Origin: Roseiarcus sp963758335
GTDB lineage: Bacteria; Pseudomonadota; Alphaproteobacteria; Rhizobiales; Beijerinckiaceae
Direction: 5' to 3'
Length of the DNA stretch: 64,000 nucleotides
Assembly: GCA_963758335.1 (NCBI GenBank)
Contig: CAVWVF010000004.1
Location: forward strand, 2,356,001 to 2,420,000
Part shown: positions 48,097 to 57,217 of the stretch, piece by piece
Layout: the number at the start of each line of letters is the position of its first letter
How positions within the stretch are numbered: position 1 is the stretch's first letter
Translations under genes and position numbers: made by a program
The notes under the pieces: generated by a model
Databases searched by the model: none
Seen by the model: only the letters and a program-made list of their open reading frames with translations
What the model was told of the DNA's origin: nothing

Positions 48097-48122
48097 TGGT
48101 GGAGAAAGGTGGATTCGAACCA
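48097..48122 (-). other. 3' fragment of a tRNA gene, possible attachment-site scar
   Basis: The minus strand reads TGGTTCGAATCCACCTTTCT then CCACCA: a T-loop (GGTTCGAATCC), an acceptor arm and encoded CCA. No matching 5' half is found within 100 bases upstream. Tyrosine integrases often use the 3' end of tRNA genes, so this may be an att scar of the prophage or island whose debris surrounds it. Confidence 0.55.
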
Positions 48123-48239
48123 GAGATACGGTTTGCCGTACTGCCTAGCGCGCAGTCAGAGGTCTCCCGTACAACCGAAAAGCCACTCAGAGACTTAAGA
48201 CATTGAATCTCGTTGAAAAACGCCCGATCGGGTCTCGTG

Positions 48240-48420
48240 CGAGGCCTGTTTCGCCGCTACCTCGAGATCGGCAACGGGCGGCGGGCTCATCAGTCGCAGC
48301 CCTGCGGACGTCGCTGAAGCCGATCTTGGCCAGCTCGGCCACGATGCGGTCGATGGTGACGCCAGCCTGGGCAGCAGAGGCGCTGACCTGCTCGTCGACC
48401 CGAGCCTGGATGCCGTAATT
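48240..48420 (-). pseudogene. Phage terminase small-subunit fragment
   Basis: Reads IQARVDEQVSASAAQAGVTI, DRIVAELAKIGFSDVRRA. The pattern of (T/G)VT-x2-RIV-ELA-IGF-D-R is that of the C-terminal half of TerS in many alphaproteobacterial prophages. N-terminal HTH and ends are missing. Confidence 0.5.
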
Positions 48421-48425
48421 TGTCG

Positions 48426-48569
48426 TCAGGCGGCAAGGGTCAATTTCCCCTCGCCGACCTTGAAACGGCGTCCTGAGCCCGCTGTGAACTGGACGGCCTG
48501 CGCCGAGGTGGGGCCCGAAGGGCCAAGCCTCTTGAAGCAGCCCGTCAGCTTCTGGTCCTGTTTTTTCAT
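48426..48569 (-). CDS. Small hypothetical protein, 47 residues
   Basis: ATG 48569 to TGA 48426: MKKQDQKLTGCFKRLGPSGP, TSAQAVQFTAGSGRRFKVGE, GKLTLAA. A Lys-rich start and A/T-rich upstream region (TTATTAAAACACG read on the plus strand) look like a genuine start. Next to the terminase fragment, so perhaps a prophage gene. No family known. Confidence 0.35.
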   Translation of the reverse strand: MKKQDQKLTGCFKRLGPSGPTSAQAVQFTAGSGRRFKVGEGKLTLAA

Positions 48570-48653
48570 GTTATTAAAACACGACGAAGGTTGCCCTACC
48601 TCCCCAGATCAAGCTGGACCTTAGGCGGCCCGCTTGTGGGAGCGGTGACGATC

Positions 48654-49630
48654 ATGGGGTCGAAGAAGGCCGTTACCGTCGAGAACTTGGCCGCTTTGGG
48701 CTCCGACCGCCTGGTCGGCATCCTCATGGCTCTCGCCAAGGACGACGCGGACATCCGGCGTCGGCTGCGACTCGAACTCGCCGGCCAGGCCGGCAGCGAG
48801 GACATCGCGGCCGAGATCGCCAAGCGGCTGATCTCGATAAGGAATGCTCGATCGCTCGTCGATTGGCGAAAGTCCCGGGGCTTCGTCAAGGACCTCGACC
48901 TGCAAAGGGCGATGATCGTCGATAGGGTGGCGTCGAGCCGTCCCGATCTGGCGCTCGATCTGATGTGGCGTGAGTTTGGCGGATTCCGTGTTCAATCGCG
49001 TCGACGACAGCAACGGGACGGTCGGGGATGTGTTCCGGTCCGCTTGCAACGACCTCGCGACGCTCGCCAGCAAAGCCAAGCCCGATCCGGAAACCCTCGC
49101 GGAGCGCGTGTTCGCAGCGATCACCGACAACGGCTATGGCGTGTTCGATGACCTGGTCGAGATCGTCTTTCCAGCCCTCGGAGAGACGGGGGTGGCGCGG
49201 CTCAAGAGCAGATTGGATGGCCGCCCTGGCCGATTGTCCAAATAAAGCCGCTAGGCACGACCGTCGTGCCGACAGCCTCCGACGCGCCTAGCAGGACCTG
49301 GCGAGCGCCGAGGGCAATGTGGACGGCTACATCGCTCTGGTCCCTGCCGATGTTCGCAAACAACCCGGCATTGCCGCCAGGATAGGACGTGGGCTGCTCA
49401 ACGCCGGGCGCGCCGCCGAAGCCCTCGTCGCTCTCGAAAACGGCGCGCCGAAGAAGCATGGCTCCTATCTGAACGACGATCTCTACCATCCTGGCTACGA
49501 GGGGTCGTGGATCGAATGGGAAGACACCTATCTCGACGCTCTCGACGCCACGGGACAGACGGAGCGGGCCCAGCTGATCCGCTGGGACGCCTTCGAAGAG
49601 CGCCTCGGCGTGCCGTACTTGATCATTTAA
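48654..49630 (+). pseudogene. DUF6880-family protein, two frameshifts, 3'-truncated
   Basis: Starts MGSKKAVTVENLAALGSDRL, VGILMALAKDDADIRRRLRL; after a shift near 48965 it reads DSVFNRVDDSNGTVGDVFRS, ACNDLATLASKAKPDPETLA; after another gap-like shift it reads AEGNVDGYIALVPADVRKQP and ends RAQLIRWDAFEERLGVPYL. These blocks follow one another in DUF6880 (TPR-like helical) proteins of unknown function. The usual continuation after RW-x-FE is cut and cyclase sequence follows. Confidence 0.7.
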
Positions 49631-49634
49631 CAGC

Positions 49635-49737
49635 CATTGGGCACGCGGTCCGCATCGTCGGTGCCTCAGGCATCGGCAAGTCTCGCCTTGCTAATGCGCT
49701 CGTTCAAACCAATGGAGAATTAAGGCTCCTCGCTATT
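49635..49737 (+). pseudogene. Walker A piece of an AAA/TPR adenylate cyclase
   Basis: GHAVRIVGASGIGKSRLANA then LVQTNGE: the P-loop region (GEPGIGKSRL) of the ATPase module in AAA/TPR cyclases. Joined directly to the DUF6880 remnant on one side and to an ISL3-like tail on the other. Confidence 0.6.
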
Positions 49738-49848
49738 TCAAGTGGGTGAATTGGCCAGAACGTCTCCGGCGATGAGGTAGACGACGGCTTTGAGATTTCG
49801 TTTGGTTCGGTAGCCTTTGGCCTTGCGCTTGGCGGCCTGGCGAGCCGC
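49738..49848 (-). pseudogene. Transposase C-terminal tail (ISL3-like)
   Basis: RQAAKRKAKGYRTKRNLKAV, VYLIAGDVLANSPT and stop. The Arg/Lys-rich KAKGYR-x6-L-x3-IYLI-G tail is typical of ISL3-family transposases. It cuts the end of the sugar permease gene. Confidence 0.6.
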
Positions 49849-50537
49849 GCCGTGAACACGACTCCGGCGAGCGCCGAGACCACGCCGCTTGTCGCGAACA
49901 ACGCGAGCCGTATGGGGCCTACGCGGACGCCAGCGTAACGCGCGACGTCGGGATTCCCGCCGATGGCGTATATGCGCCGGCCGATCGCGCCCCTCTGCAA
50001 CAAGACCGCGAAAATCGGCGCGAGAACGAGAAATGGAGCAATCGTCCACGGGAGGATCGATCCTCCCAATGTGCTGATGCCGAAATCGGTGAAGGCGTCG
50101 GGAAATTCGTTTACCGAGCCGGAGCCGAGGATGATGTAGCCGACGCCGCGAAACACGGCAAGCGTGCCGAGCGTGACGATTAGCGATGGCAACCCGAGCA
50201 GAGTTACGAGCGCGCCGTTCAGCGCGCCGCCCGCCAGCCCGGTCAGCAAAGCGGCGAGAATGGCGAGCGAGATCGGGGCCCCCGCCTGGACAACGACGCC
50301 GAACACGACGCTGCTCAACGCCAGCATGCTTGCGACCGACAGGTCGATTTCGCGCGCAATGATCAGCAGCACCATCGGCAAGACAATCAGCGCCCGTTCA
50401 GACACGCCGGCAATCGCCTGCGAAATAGCGGTCGCGAAATTTGGGACCGCGATCGCCGCGTAGGTCAGCGTCGCCGCAGTCAGTGCGGCGAGAAAGGCGT
50501 CCCAGTTCGCAAGCCGTGCGATCAGGCCGCCTTTCAT
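49849..50537 (-). pseudogene. Sugar ABC permease (RbsC/LsrC-like), 3'-truncated
   Basis: Second permease of a CUT2-type sugar importer. ATG 50537 overlaps the stop of the ATPase-permease fusion (ATGA). Helices are clear, with EIDLSVASMLALSSVVFGVV, NGALVTLLGLPSLIVTLGTL, AVFRGVGYIILG and RRIYAIGGNPDVARYAGVRV. Homology stops at GVVFTARLA, about residue 230 of about 320, where an ISL3-like tail takes over; the open frame runs on to 49704. The last two helices are lost, so the importer cannot be normal. Confidence 0.85.
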
Positions 50538-53099
50538 GGGCGCCGTCCTGCCCAACTACGGCGTCCAACGACGGCGTCGATCGTGACCGCCGCAAGGATC
50601 ACCACGCCGTAGACGCCCTGCAGCCAGAGCGGATCGACCCGCACCAGCGTCAGGCCGTTCTGGATGACGAGCAGGGTGAGCGCTCCGAGCGCGACGCCGA
50701 CCACAGTGCCGGCGCCGCCGCGGATCGCCACCCCTCCTACCACGACGGACGCGATGACAGTCAGCTCGAAACCCATGGCGACGCGGGCGTCGATCGTCGC
50801 ATATCGCGAGGCCCAAAGCGCACCGTCGAATCCGGCGAGCAGGCCCGCCGCCGCGAAAACGCTGAGCACCAGCAGGGTCGTGCGAATGCCGATCAGGGCT
50901 GCGCCGTCGGGGTTCGAGCCAATCGCGTAAATCTCCCGGCCGCTCGAGAAGCGACGGAGAACCGCGCCGATCACAATGAGAACCGCGAGCGCGATCAGGA
51001 CGACGGCCGGGACGCCGAGGACGCGGGCGCCAGTCAAATCAAGCCACGCTTGCGGCACCTGATCGGCGCTGATCTGCCGGCCGCCAGCCCAGAGACTGAC
51101 AAGACCGCGAAAGACCGCAAGCGATCCCAGGGTCACGACGATGGAGGGGACGCCGCCCAGCGTCACGACGAGCCCGTTCAGAAGCCCGCAGCCGATTCCG
51201 ACCAGGCTCGCGACTCCGACCCCCGCAAGAACGGGGCCCGCTGGATGATTATGCATGAAGCTCGCCGCGCCATAGGCGGAAAGCCCTATGACCGATGCGA
51301 CGGACAGATCGATGTTGCGCGTTAGCATCACCAGCATCTGCCCGACCGCCACGATCATGAGAAGTGCGGCGTCCATGGCGATCGCGGTCAGGTTCTCGCC
51401 GCCGATCATGCGCGGATTGATCAGTGTCATGGGAATCACAACGGCCGCCATGGCGCAGACGAGGCCGACTTCGTGCTGCGCGAAGACGCGGCGGATGAGA
51501 GAGACGACACCTTCGTCTTCGTCCCGCGAGGGCTTGTGGCGACGGCCTTCCTGGATCGCGGCGACGTCGGCGTCCACATCCGTCGCTGCGCGGATGACCC
51601 GTTCAGCCTCCGCCTCGGCTCGAGCGAAAGTCGCGGTCTGGCGCCCCTCGCGCAGGACGACGACGCGATCGCACATGCCGATGAGCTCGGGGAGTTCCGA
51701 TGAAATCAGAATGATCGCGAGGCCCTGCGCGGCGAGCTCCGCGATCATCGCATGGACCTCAGCCTTGCTCTGGACGTCGACGCCCTGCGTCGGCTCGTCA
51801 AGAATCAGAAGCCGCGGATTGGCGGCAAGCCATTTGGACAGCACGACCTTCTGTTGATTGCCGCCCGAAAGCGTCTTCACCGGCTGGTCGAAATTGCGGA
51901 ACTTCAACCGCAATCTCTGCAGATGCGGTTCGACCAGCGCAAGCTCGCTTCGTCGCCGGACCAAACCAGCGAAAGTCGCCCTGTCGATCGTTGGCAGCGA
52001 GGCATTGGCGAGGATCGGGAAATCCATGACGAGGCTCTGGCCGAGCCGGTCCTCCGACACATAGGCGACTCCGCTCGCCATCGCTTCGGAAGGGTCTGAG
52101 AAGGTCGTCGGCTCGCCGGCGAGCTTGATCTCGCCGGCCGTCGGTCGGTCGATGCCGAACAGGACGCGCGCCACTTCGGTGCGCCCGCTTCCGACGAGGC
52201 CGCCCAAGCCGACCACCTCCCCTGCGTGTACGGTGAAGGAGATGTCGGCAAAGGCGCCATCACGCGAAAGGCCCGTGACCTCGAGTACGACCGGTCCCGG
52301 TGAGGATCGCCATTGCGGATAGATCGTGCTCAAAGGGCGGCCAACCATCATCCGCACGGCTTCGTCGCGGTCGATCGCCCCGGTCGGTCCCATGCCGATC
52401 AACCGTCCGTCGCGCAGCACGGCGATGCGGTCGGCAACGCGATAAAATCTCCTCCATGCGGTGGCTGACGAACATCATCGCGACGCCGTGGGTTTTCAGG
52501 CCGGACATCACCCCGAACGGTCGCTCGACCTCGCGCTGCGAAAGCGCGGCGGTTGGTTCATCCATGATCAGGACCCGGGCGTCGACAGAAAGCGCGCGTA
52601 CGATCTCGACCAGCTGCTGCTCCGACGTTCTCAGTTCCTTCAGCAGACGCTCCGGGCGGCAAGCGAGGCCGACGGCGTCAAGGAGTTCGGACGTTCGCCT
52701 GCGCATGCGGTCGTCATCTACGCCCCCGAGTCGGTTCCTGGGCATGTGGCCCAGAAAGATGTTTTCGTAGACGCTGAGATCACCGAAGAGGCCCGGATGT
52801 TGGTGCATAACGGCAATGCCGCGACGGGAGGCTTCGAGCGCTGACCAGGTCTCCACTGGGCGCCCGTCGATCAAAACGGCTCCGGCGTCGGGTTGGTAGA
52901 CTCCCGCGAGCAGCTTGACGCAGGTGCTCTTGCCCGCGCCATTCTCCCCAAGGAGCGGGAGCACCTCTCCCGCAACGAGATCGAAAGTTACGTCGCGAAT
53001 CGCGATCACGCCGCCGAACCGCTTCGTGGCGGACGTGAGCCCAGCCGGCGCCTTGGCCTGCGAGGTAGCGGCATCGCCGCTCGACAAAGTCGCCGACAT
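50534..53099 (-). pseudogene. Fused sugar ABC ATPase-permease (CUT2 type), one frameshift
   Basis: About 855 residues. Residues 1-500 are the double ATPase of a RbsA-type importer: Walker A LLGENGAGKSTCVKLLAG, signature TSEQQLVEIVRAL, Walker B VLIMDEPTAAL, then the second half with GGLVGSGRTEVARVLFG, LSGGNQQKVVLSKWLA and LLILDEPTQGVD. One-base indel near 52440 (SHRMEEILSR to VADRIAVLRDGRL). In the same frame follows a RbsC-type permease of about 320 residues (RNIDLSVASVIGLSAYGAAS, GGVPSIVVTLGSLAVFRGLV). ATPase and permease on one chain are unusual for this class but known in rhizobial rhamnose-type loci. No substrate-binding protein gene is present upstream of 53099. ATG 53099 has only a weak ribosome-binding site. 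Confidence 0.87.
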
Positions 53100-53650
53100 T
53101 CTCGGATCAGTTTAAGACGGATTCGCCTCTCTGGATGACGAGATCCCACTTCGGCCATCTCTCGAGAAGGCGGCAATGACGGCGGAAGGTCTTGAGATCA
53201 CGTTTCCTCTCCTGACCCGACCTCCGGCCCATCGGCCGGCGCTCAACCGAGCTTAGCCGCGCGCAAAGCATCTTGGAAATAGGATCGGTAGGCCATATTC
53301 ATCGGTGTGAAATCGGCGCTGGCGCTTGCCGGGCTCGCATGGAGGCGAGGGCGGAGAGGCATTAAGGCCATGGCGGACCTCCAGCAGCACCTCGGAGACC
53401 GGGTTGGGAGCCCTATTCATGTCTTGAGCTGCAGAGCCGGGAACTTGTGAACAGTCCGCACGACTGATGCAGGTTTCCGACGACCGCGACGGCTATACGA
53501 ATGTCGAATCTCAAATGTAAACCGGGCAAAGCTTCAACGGAAAGAATGCGCCAGGGCACGAAGTCGCTGCGCTCCGGCCCGCTTCGCGGGGGGCGTGAGC
53601 CGAGAGGCGGGTAGCAAGCGGATTGGATAGTGATGGCGCGACGGGCAGCC
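53100..53650. other. No supportable gene
   Basis: Expected place of the missing sugar-binding protein gene, but no periplasmic-binding motif or signal peptide is seen on either strand. Probably decayed sequence next to the IS91-type element. Confidence 0.4.
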
Positions 53651-53700
53651 CCGTCCTGAGAATCGAGGGTGGTTCAACCTCACTCAGGAAGGAGCGCCCG

Positions 53701-54620
53701 ATGAGCGAGACCAACACTGTCAGTCCGCTGCGTCAGCGTATGATCGAAGACATGGCTGCGCGCAAGCTCAACCCGCACACGCAGCGAAGCCACATCTCTA
53801 GCTGCAAGCGGTTCGCCGCCTGGCTCAAACGCTCACCCGATACACCGACGAGGTGCGCCGCTTCCAACTGCACCTCGTCGAGGGCGGCGCCAGCATCTGC
53901 AACCGCAACCGGATCATGACCGGGGTGCGCTTCCTGTTCCGCGTCACCTTGCGTCGCCACGATCTGGCGGCCGAGATCTGGCATATCCAGGAGGCGCAGA
54001 AGCTGCCGCCGGTATTGAGCCCTGAGGAGGTCAAGCGTGTTCTGACCATGGCGACGAGCCTCAAGGCGCGCGCGATGCTGACGCTCGCGTATGGTTGCGG
54101 GTTGCGGGCCAGCGAAGTGGTGCGGCTGCGAGCGTGCGACATCGACAGTGAGCAGATGATCATCCGCATCGTGCAGTCGAAAGGCCGCAAGGACCGGAAT
54201 GTGATGCTTCCGGCCGAGATCCTCGACCTGCTGCGGCAATGGTGGAAGGCGCGGCCGACCCGGCGTGACGCCGGCGTTGCGCCGGAACAACGCTGGTTGT
54301 TTCCCGGTCGCATTGATCGTCAACCGACGACTGCGCGCCAGTTCGGCCGGCTGTTCAAGGAGGCGGCGAAAGCGGCGGGGCTGCGCAAGGCGGTCTCGCT
54401 TCATTCGCTGCGCCATTCCTTCGCAACCCATCTGCTCGAGGACGGCACGGACATTCGGCTGATTCAGGCGTTGCTTGGACACGAAAAGCTCGACACGACG
54501 GCGCGCTACACCCGCGTGGCGACAGGACTCATCGCCAAGATCGAGAGCCCGCTCGCGCGCCTGAGCCCGCCGCGCCACAGGCAAGCGAAGCGAGACGCTG
54601 AGAAGCCGCCGGCGCGATAG
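53701..54620 (+). pseudogene. IS91-associated tyrosine recombinase, frameshifted
   Basis: XerC/D-like integrase of about 306 residues, start MSETNTVSPLRQRMIEDMAA after GGAAGGAGCGCCCG. Near 53845 the frame shifts (RSPDT to DEVRRFQLHLVEGGAS). The catalytic half is complete: Arg in GLRASEVVRLRACD, SKGRKDRNVML with Lys, HSLRHSFATHLLEDG and LGHEKLDTTARYTRV with the nucleophile Tyr. It is thought to assist or resolve IS91 movement. The frameshift leaves only the transposase intact. Confidence 0.85.
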
Positions 54621-54631
54621 CGCCGTCGGCC

Positions 54632-55843
54632 ATGGTTCGACCGGTACTGGAGGTCGCGGACATCCTCCGCGAGCACGGTCCCGCGTGGCGCGAGACCAAC
54701 CGCGGCCATGCGAGCCTCGACCAGTTGAAGGTGATGAGCGCAATCGAGCGCTGCCGCACGGCGGCGCTCGGCGGCCACGTCGCACGCTGCGAGAACGCGG
54801 CCTGCGGCCATACGCACATCGCTTACAACTCGTGCCGTGACAGGCATTGTCCGAAGTGCCAGGCTGCGGCGTCGCGCCGATGGCTGGCCGACCGCGAAGC
54901 GGAGCTGTTGCACGTCCCATACTTTCACGTCGTCTACACGCTGCCGAGCAAGCTGCGTGACATTGCGTACCAGAACAAGCGCGTGGTCTACGACCTGCTG
55001 ATGAAGGCGGCGGCCGAGACGACGCTCGCCATCGCCGCCAATCCCAGGCGCCTCGGCGCGAGGATCGGCATCACCGCCGTGCTGCACACCTGGGGCTCGA
55101 CGCTCACCCATCATCCGCACGTGCATATGATCGTGCCCGGTGGAGGGCTCTCGCTCGACAGATCGCGATGGGTCGCCTCCCGCTCCAACTTCCTCGTGCA
55201 CGTCAACCTGCTGGCGCGTCTATTCAGCGGCAAGATGCTGGCGATGCTCACCGATGCGCACCACGCCGGCCAGTTGAGGTTCTTCAACGCCCATGCCGGG
55301 CTCGCCGACAAGACCACGTTCAAGCGCTTCATCGCCCCACTGCGGCGCATCAAGTGGGTCGTCTATTGCAAGGCGCCGTTCGCGGGACCGAAGCAAGTGC
55401 TGCGCTATCTGTCCCGTTACACCCACCGCGTCGCCATCTCAAACCGCCGCCTCATTGCAGCCGACGACGCCGGCGTCGCGTTCCGCTGGAAGGATTATCG
55501 CATCGACGGGCCAGGACGCTGGAAGACGATGCGGCTTCACCCGCACGAGTTCATCCGGCGCTTTCTCATGCACGTGCTGCCCAGGGGCTTCCACCGCATC
55601 CGCCACTACGGGCTCTTCGCCAACGCCAACCGCGCCGAGAACATCGCAACAGCCCGCGCACTGCTCGGCGCCGACCCGCCTGCCGCCGACCCTCAACAGC
55701 AGCCGGATGTCACACCGGACGCGCCGCGTGCGCTGCGCAGCCCGTGCCCGCACTGCGGCGCCCGCATGATCGTCATCGAGGTTTTCGCGCGGGGCTGCGA
55801 GCCAAGGTGGCGGCCGACCCCAACCGCGAGCGACACGTCATGA
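54632..55843 (+). CDS. IS91-family HUH transposase
   Basis: 403 residues. N-terminal zinc-binding part CENAACGHTHIAYNSCRDRH then CPKCQ, the HUH motif HPHVHMIVPGGG, a Tyr-containing YLSRYTHRVAISNRRL, GFHRIRHYGLFANANRAENI and a second zinc knuckle CPHCGARMIVIEVF. Nicks DNA through a Tyr-phosphate link and replicates by rolling circle. No lesion. A related tail lies at 4052. Confidence 0.92.
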   Translation: MVRPVLEVADILREHGPAWRETNRGHASLDQLKVMSAIERCRTAALGGHVARCENAACGHTHIAYNSCRDRHCPKCQAAASRRWLADREAELLHVPYFHVVYTLPSKLRDIAYQNKRVVYDLLMKAAAETTLAIAANPRRLGARIGITAVLHTWGSTLTHHPHVHMIVPGGGLSLDRSRWVASRSNFLVHVNLLARLFSGKMLAMLTDAHHAGQLRFFNAHAGLADKTTFKRFIAPLRRIKWVVYCKAPFAGPKQVLRYLSRYTHRVAISNRRLIAADDAGVAFRWKDYRIDGPGRWKTMRLHPHEFIRRFLMHVLPRGFHRIRHYGLFANANRAENIATARALLGADPPAADPQQQPDVTPDAPRALRSPCPHCGARMIVIEVFARGCEPRWRPTPTASDTS

Positions 55844-56083
55844 CCCAGACCGCCTGTCAGCCCCGCCGCTTTCCCGTTCCGTTGCACCGGCTCCACGCCG
55901 GCGGCGATTCCTCTCGGCAAAACCACGCCAATCAGCCAGTCGATCGGCCGCTCATACCCTTCACGCCGCCACCGAGATCCCCATTGCGCGCTTCCAGGAC
56001 CCCTTCCGCACTCTATCCAGGTCGCCTGGCGCCAGCTTCGCGCCCACCGTCATAATCGACGCGAAAATCAAATTCCCATAGCG

Positions 56084-56800
56084 TTGGCTGCCCACCCGGC
56101 CCCAGACTTTCCCGCGACTTCGTGCCTTGGCGCTTTTTGGACGCCGGCCGCCGGAGCAAGAGGCGCCCCTCGTGATGCCGGCGTCCAAAAACCTGCACAG
56201 GAACCTGCACAGGACCGGCCGTTCCTGAAACGCTCTCCGAACGCAAAAATTCGACCCGAACTGGGCATTCGTCGGGAAGGATTGAACGTGCCGAGTCTCG
56301 TCGGTGACGAAGAAGCGGGTGATTCCCTGCGCGGCGTTGGCGCGCACGATCGCCTCGACGTCGTCGGCGGTGCGGTAGCGCGACTTGCGGCCCTGGACGT
56401 TGATCCGCGTCACGACCGGGCGCGGCAGCACGGGGATCGCGGCGGCCGCCATGTCCGGCATGTCGTCCAGGAAATTGTAGAGTTTTTGCGCCGCGCCGGC
56501 GTCGATGTCGCGCAAAAGCCCGGCGAGGCGGCCTTCGCCCTCGCCGGCGAACAGGATCACGCCGAGCCTTTGCGCTTCCCTGAGCTCCGGCGGCTGGGTC
56601 CGGCAGCATGGCGATGCAGCCCGAGACGTGGAAGCCGCCGACGGCGACCGTCACCCCTTCGGCGCGGAATTTTCGGCCGATGTCGAGCGCGCGGGGAAAC
56701 TGGTTCGTCTGCACGCCGGTGAGCGCGACGAAGCCGCCGCCCGCGTCCTTGATGCGCCGGGCGTCCTCTCAAGACTTCCGGCGTGTCCTGTCGCGCGCCT
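56084..56800 (-). pseudogene. B12-binding radical SAM protein, internally deleted
   Basis: Fragments in order: TNQFPRALDIGRKFRAEGVT, VAVGGFHVSGCIAMLPD, (shift) VILFAGEGEGRLAGLLRDID, LYNFLDDMPDMAAAAIPVLP, then directly INVQGRKSRYRTADDVEAIV, RANAAQGITRFFVTDE. Between VVTR and INVQG, relatives carry VAGHYSSFDAGRGCPFQCSF with the CxxxCxxC that binds the iron-sulfur cluster; this stretch is deleted. The C-terminal half is also missing. Cobalamin-binding domain plus radical SAM; substrate unknown. Confidence 0.7.
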
Positions 56801-56845
56801 TAGGCGGACGACAGGCCGGGCTGTCGTGAACCCACCGGGGATCAC

Positions 56846-57213
56846 CGCGGCTGCGGCGTCGGCCGCGCTTTGGCGCGGCCCTTTGCTGCGTCTCGACGAC
56901 CGTCAGTTCGCCGCGCAGGAAGCGGTGTACACCCGCCTCGCCGCCGAGCCTCTTCACGATTGCGTTAAGCTGACCGGTGCGAAGTCCATTTATGTCCTCC
57001 TTGGGCTGAGCCCTTTGGAATATCCTCTCATCCGAGGCGGAACCATCATTTCCAGTGTATAAAATACTGAATGATAATGTCACGATATTATACATTGATT
57101 TTGAGACGTGTTACTGATACATCTAGACGAGCTTGAAGCGGGCTGGGATGTACGGGGAAACCATCTGTCTCAATAAACGATCGTTTTGTGAGACAGGATC
57201 CCCTGTTGTCCGC
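56846..57213. other. A/T-rich gap before IS1182
   Basis: No supported gene. The stretch 57050-57130 (TATAAAATACTGAATGATAA and onwards) is markedly A/T-rich. AACGATCGTTTTGTGAGACA near 57177 is close to the element but outside its termini. Confidence 0.4.
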
Positions 57214-57217
57214 CTAG

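Larger units (their letters stand above)
53651..55965. mobile_element. IS91-type element with accessory tyrosine recombinase
   Basis: The left end begins near 53651 with the 37-base sequence also found alone at 39587. Then come a tyrosine recombinase gene (53701-54620) and, 11 bases on, an HUH transposase gene (54632-55843), the arrangement of several IS91-family elements of alphaproteobacteria. The right end is not defined; homology to the neighbouring gene starts near 55965. IS91 elements move by rolling circle and make no target duplication. Confidence 0.7.
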
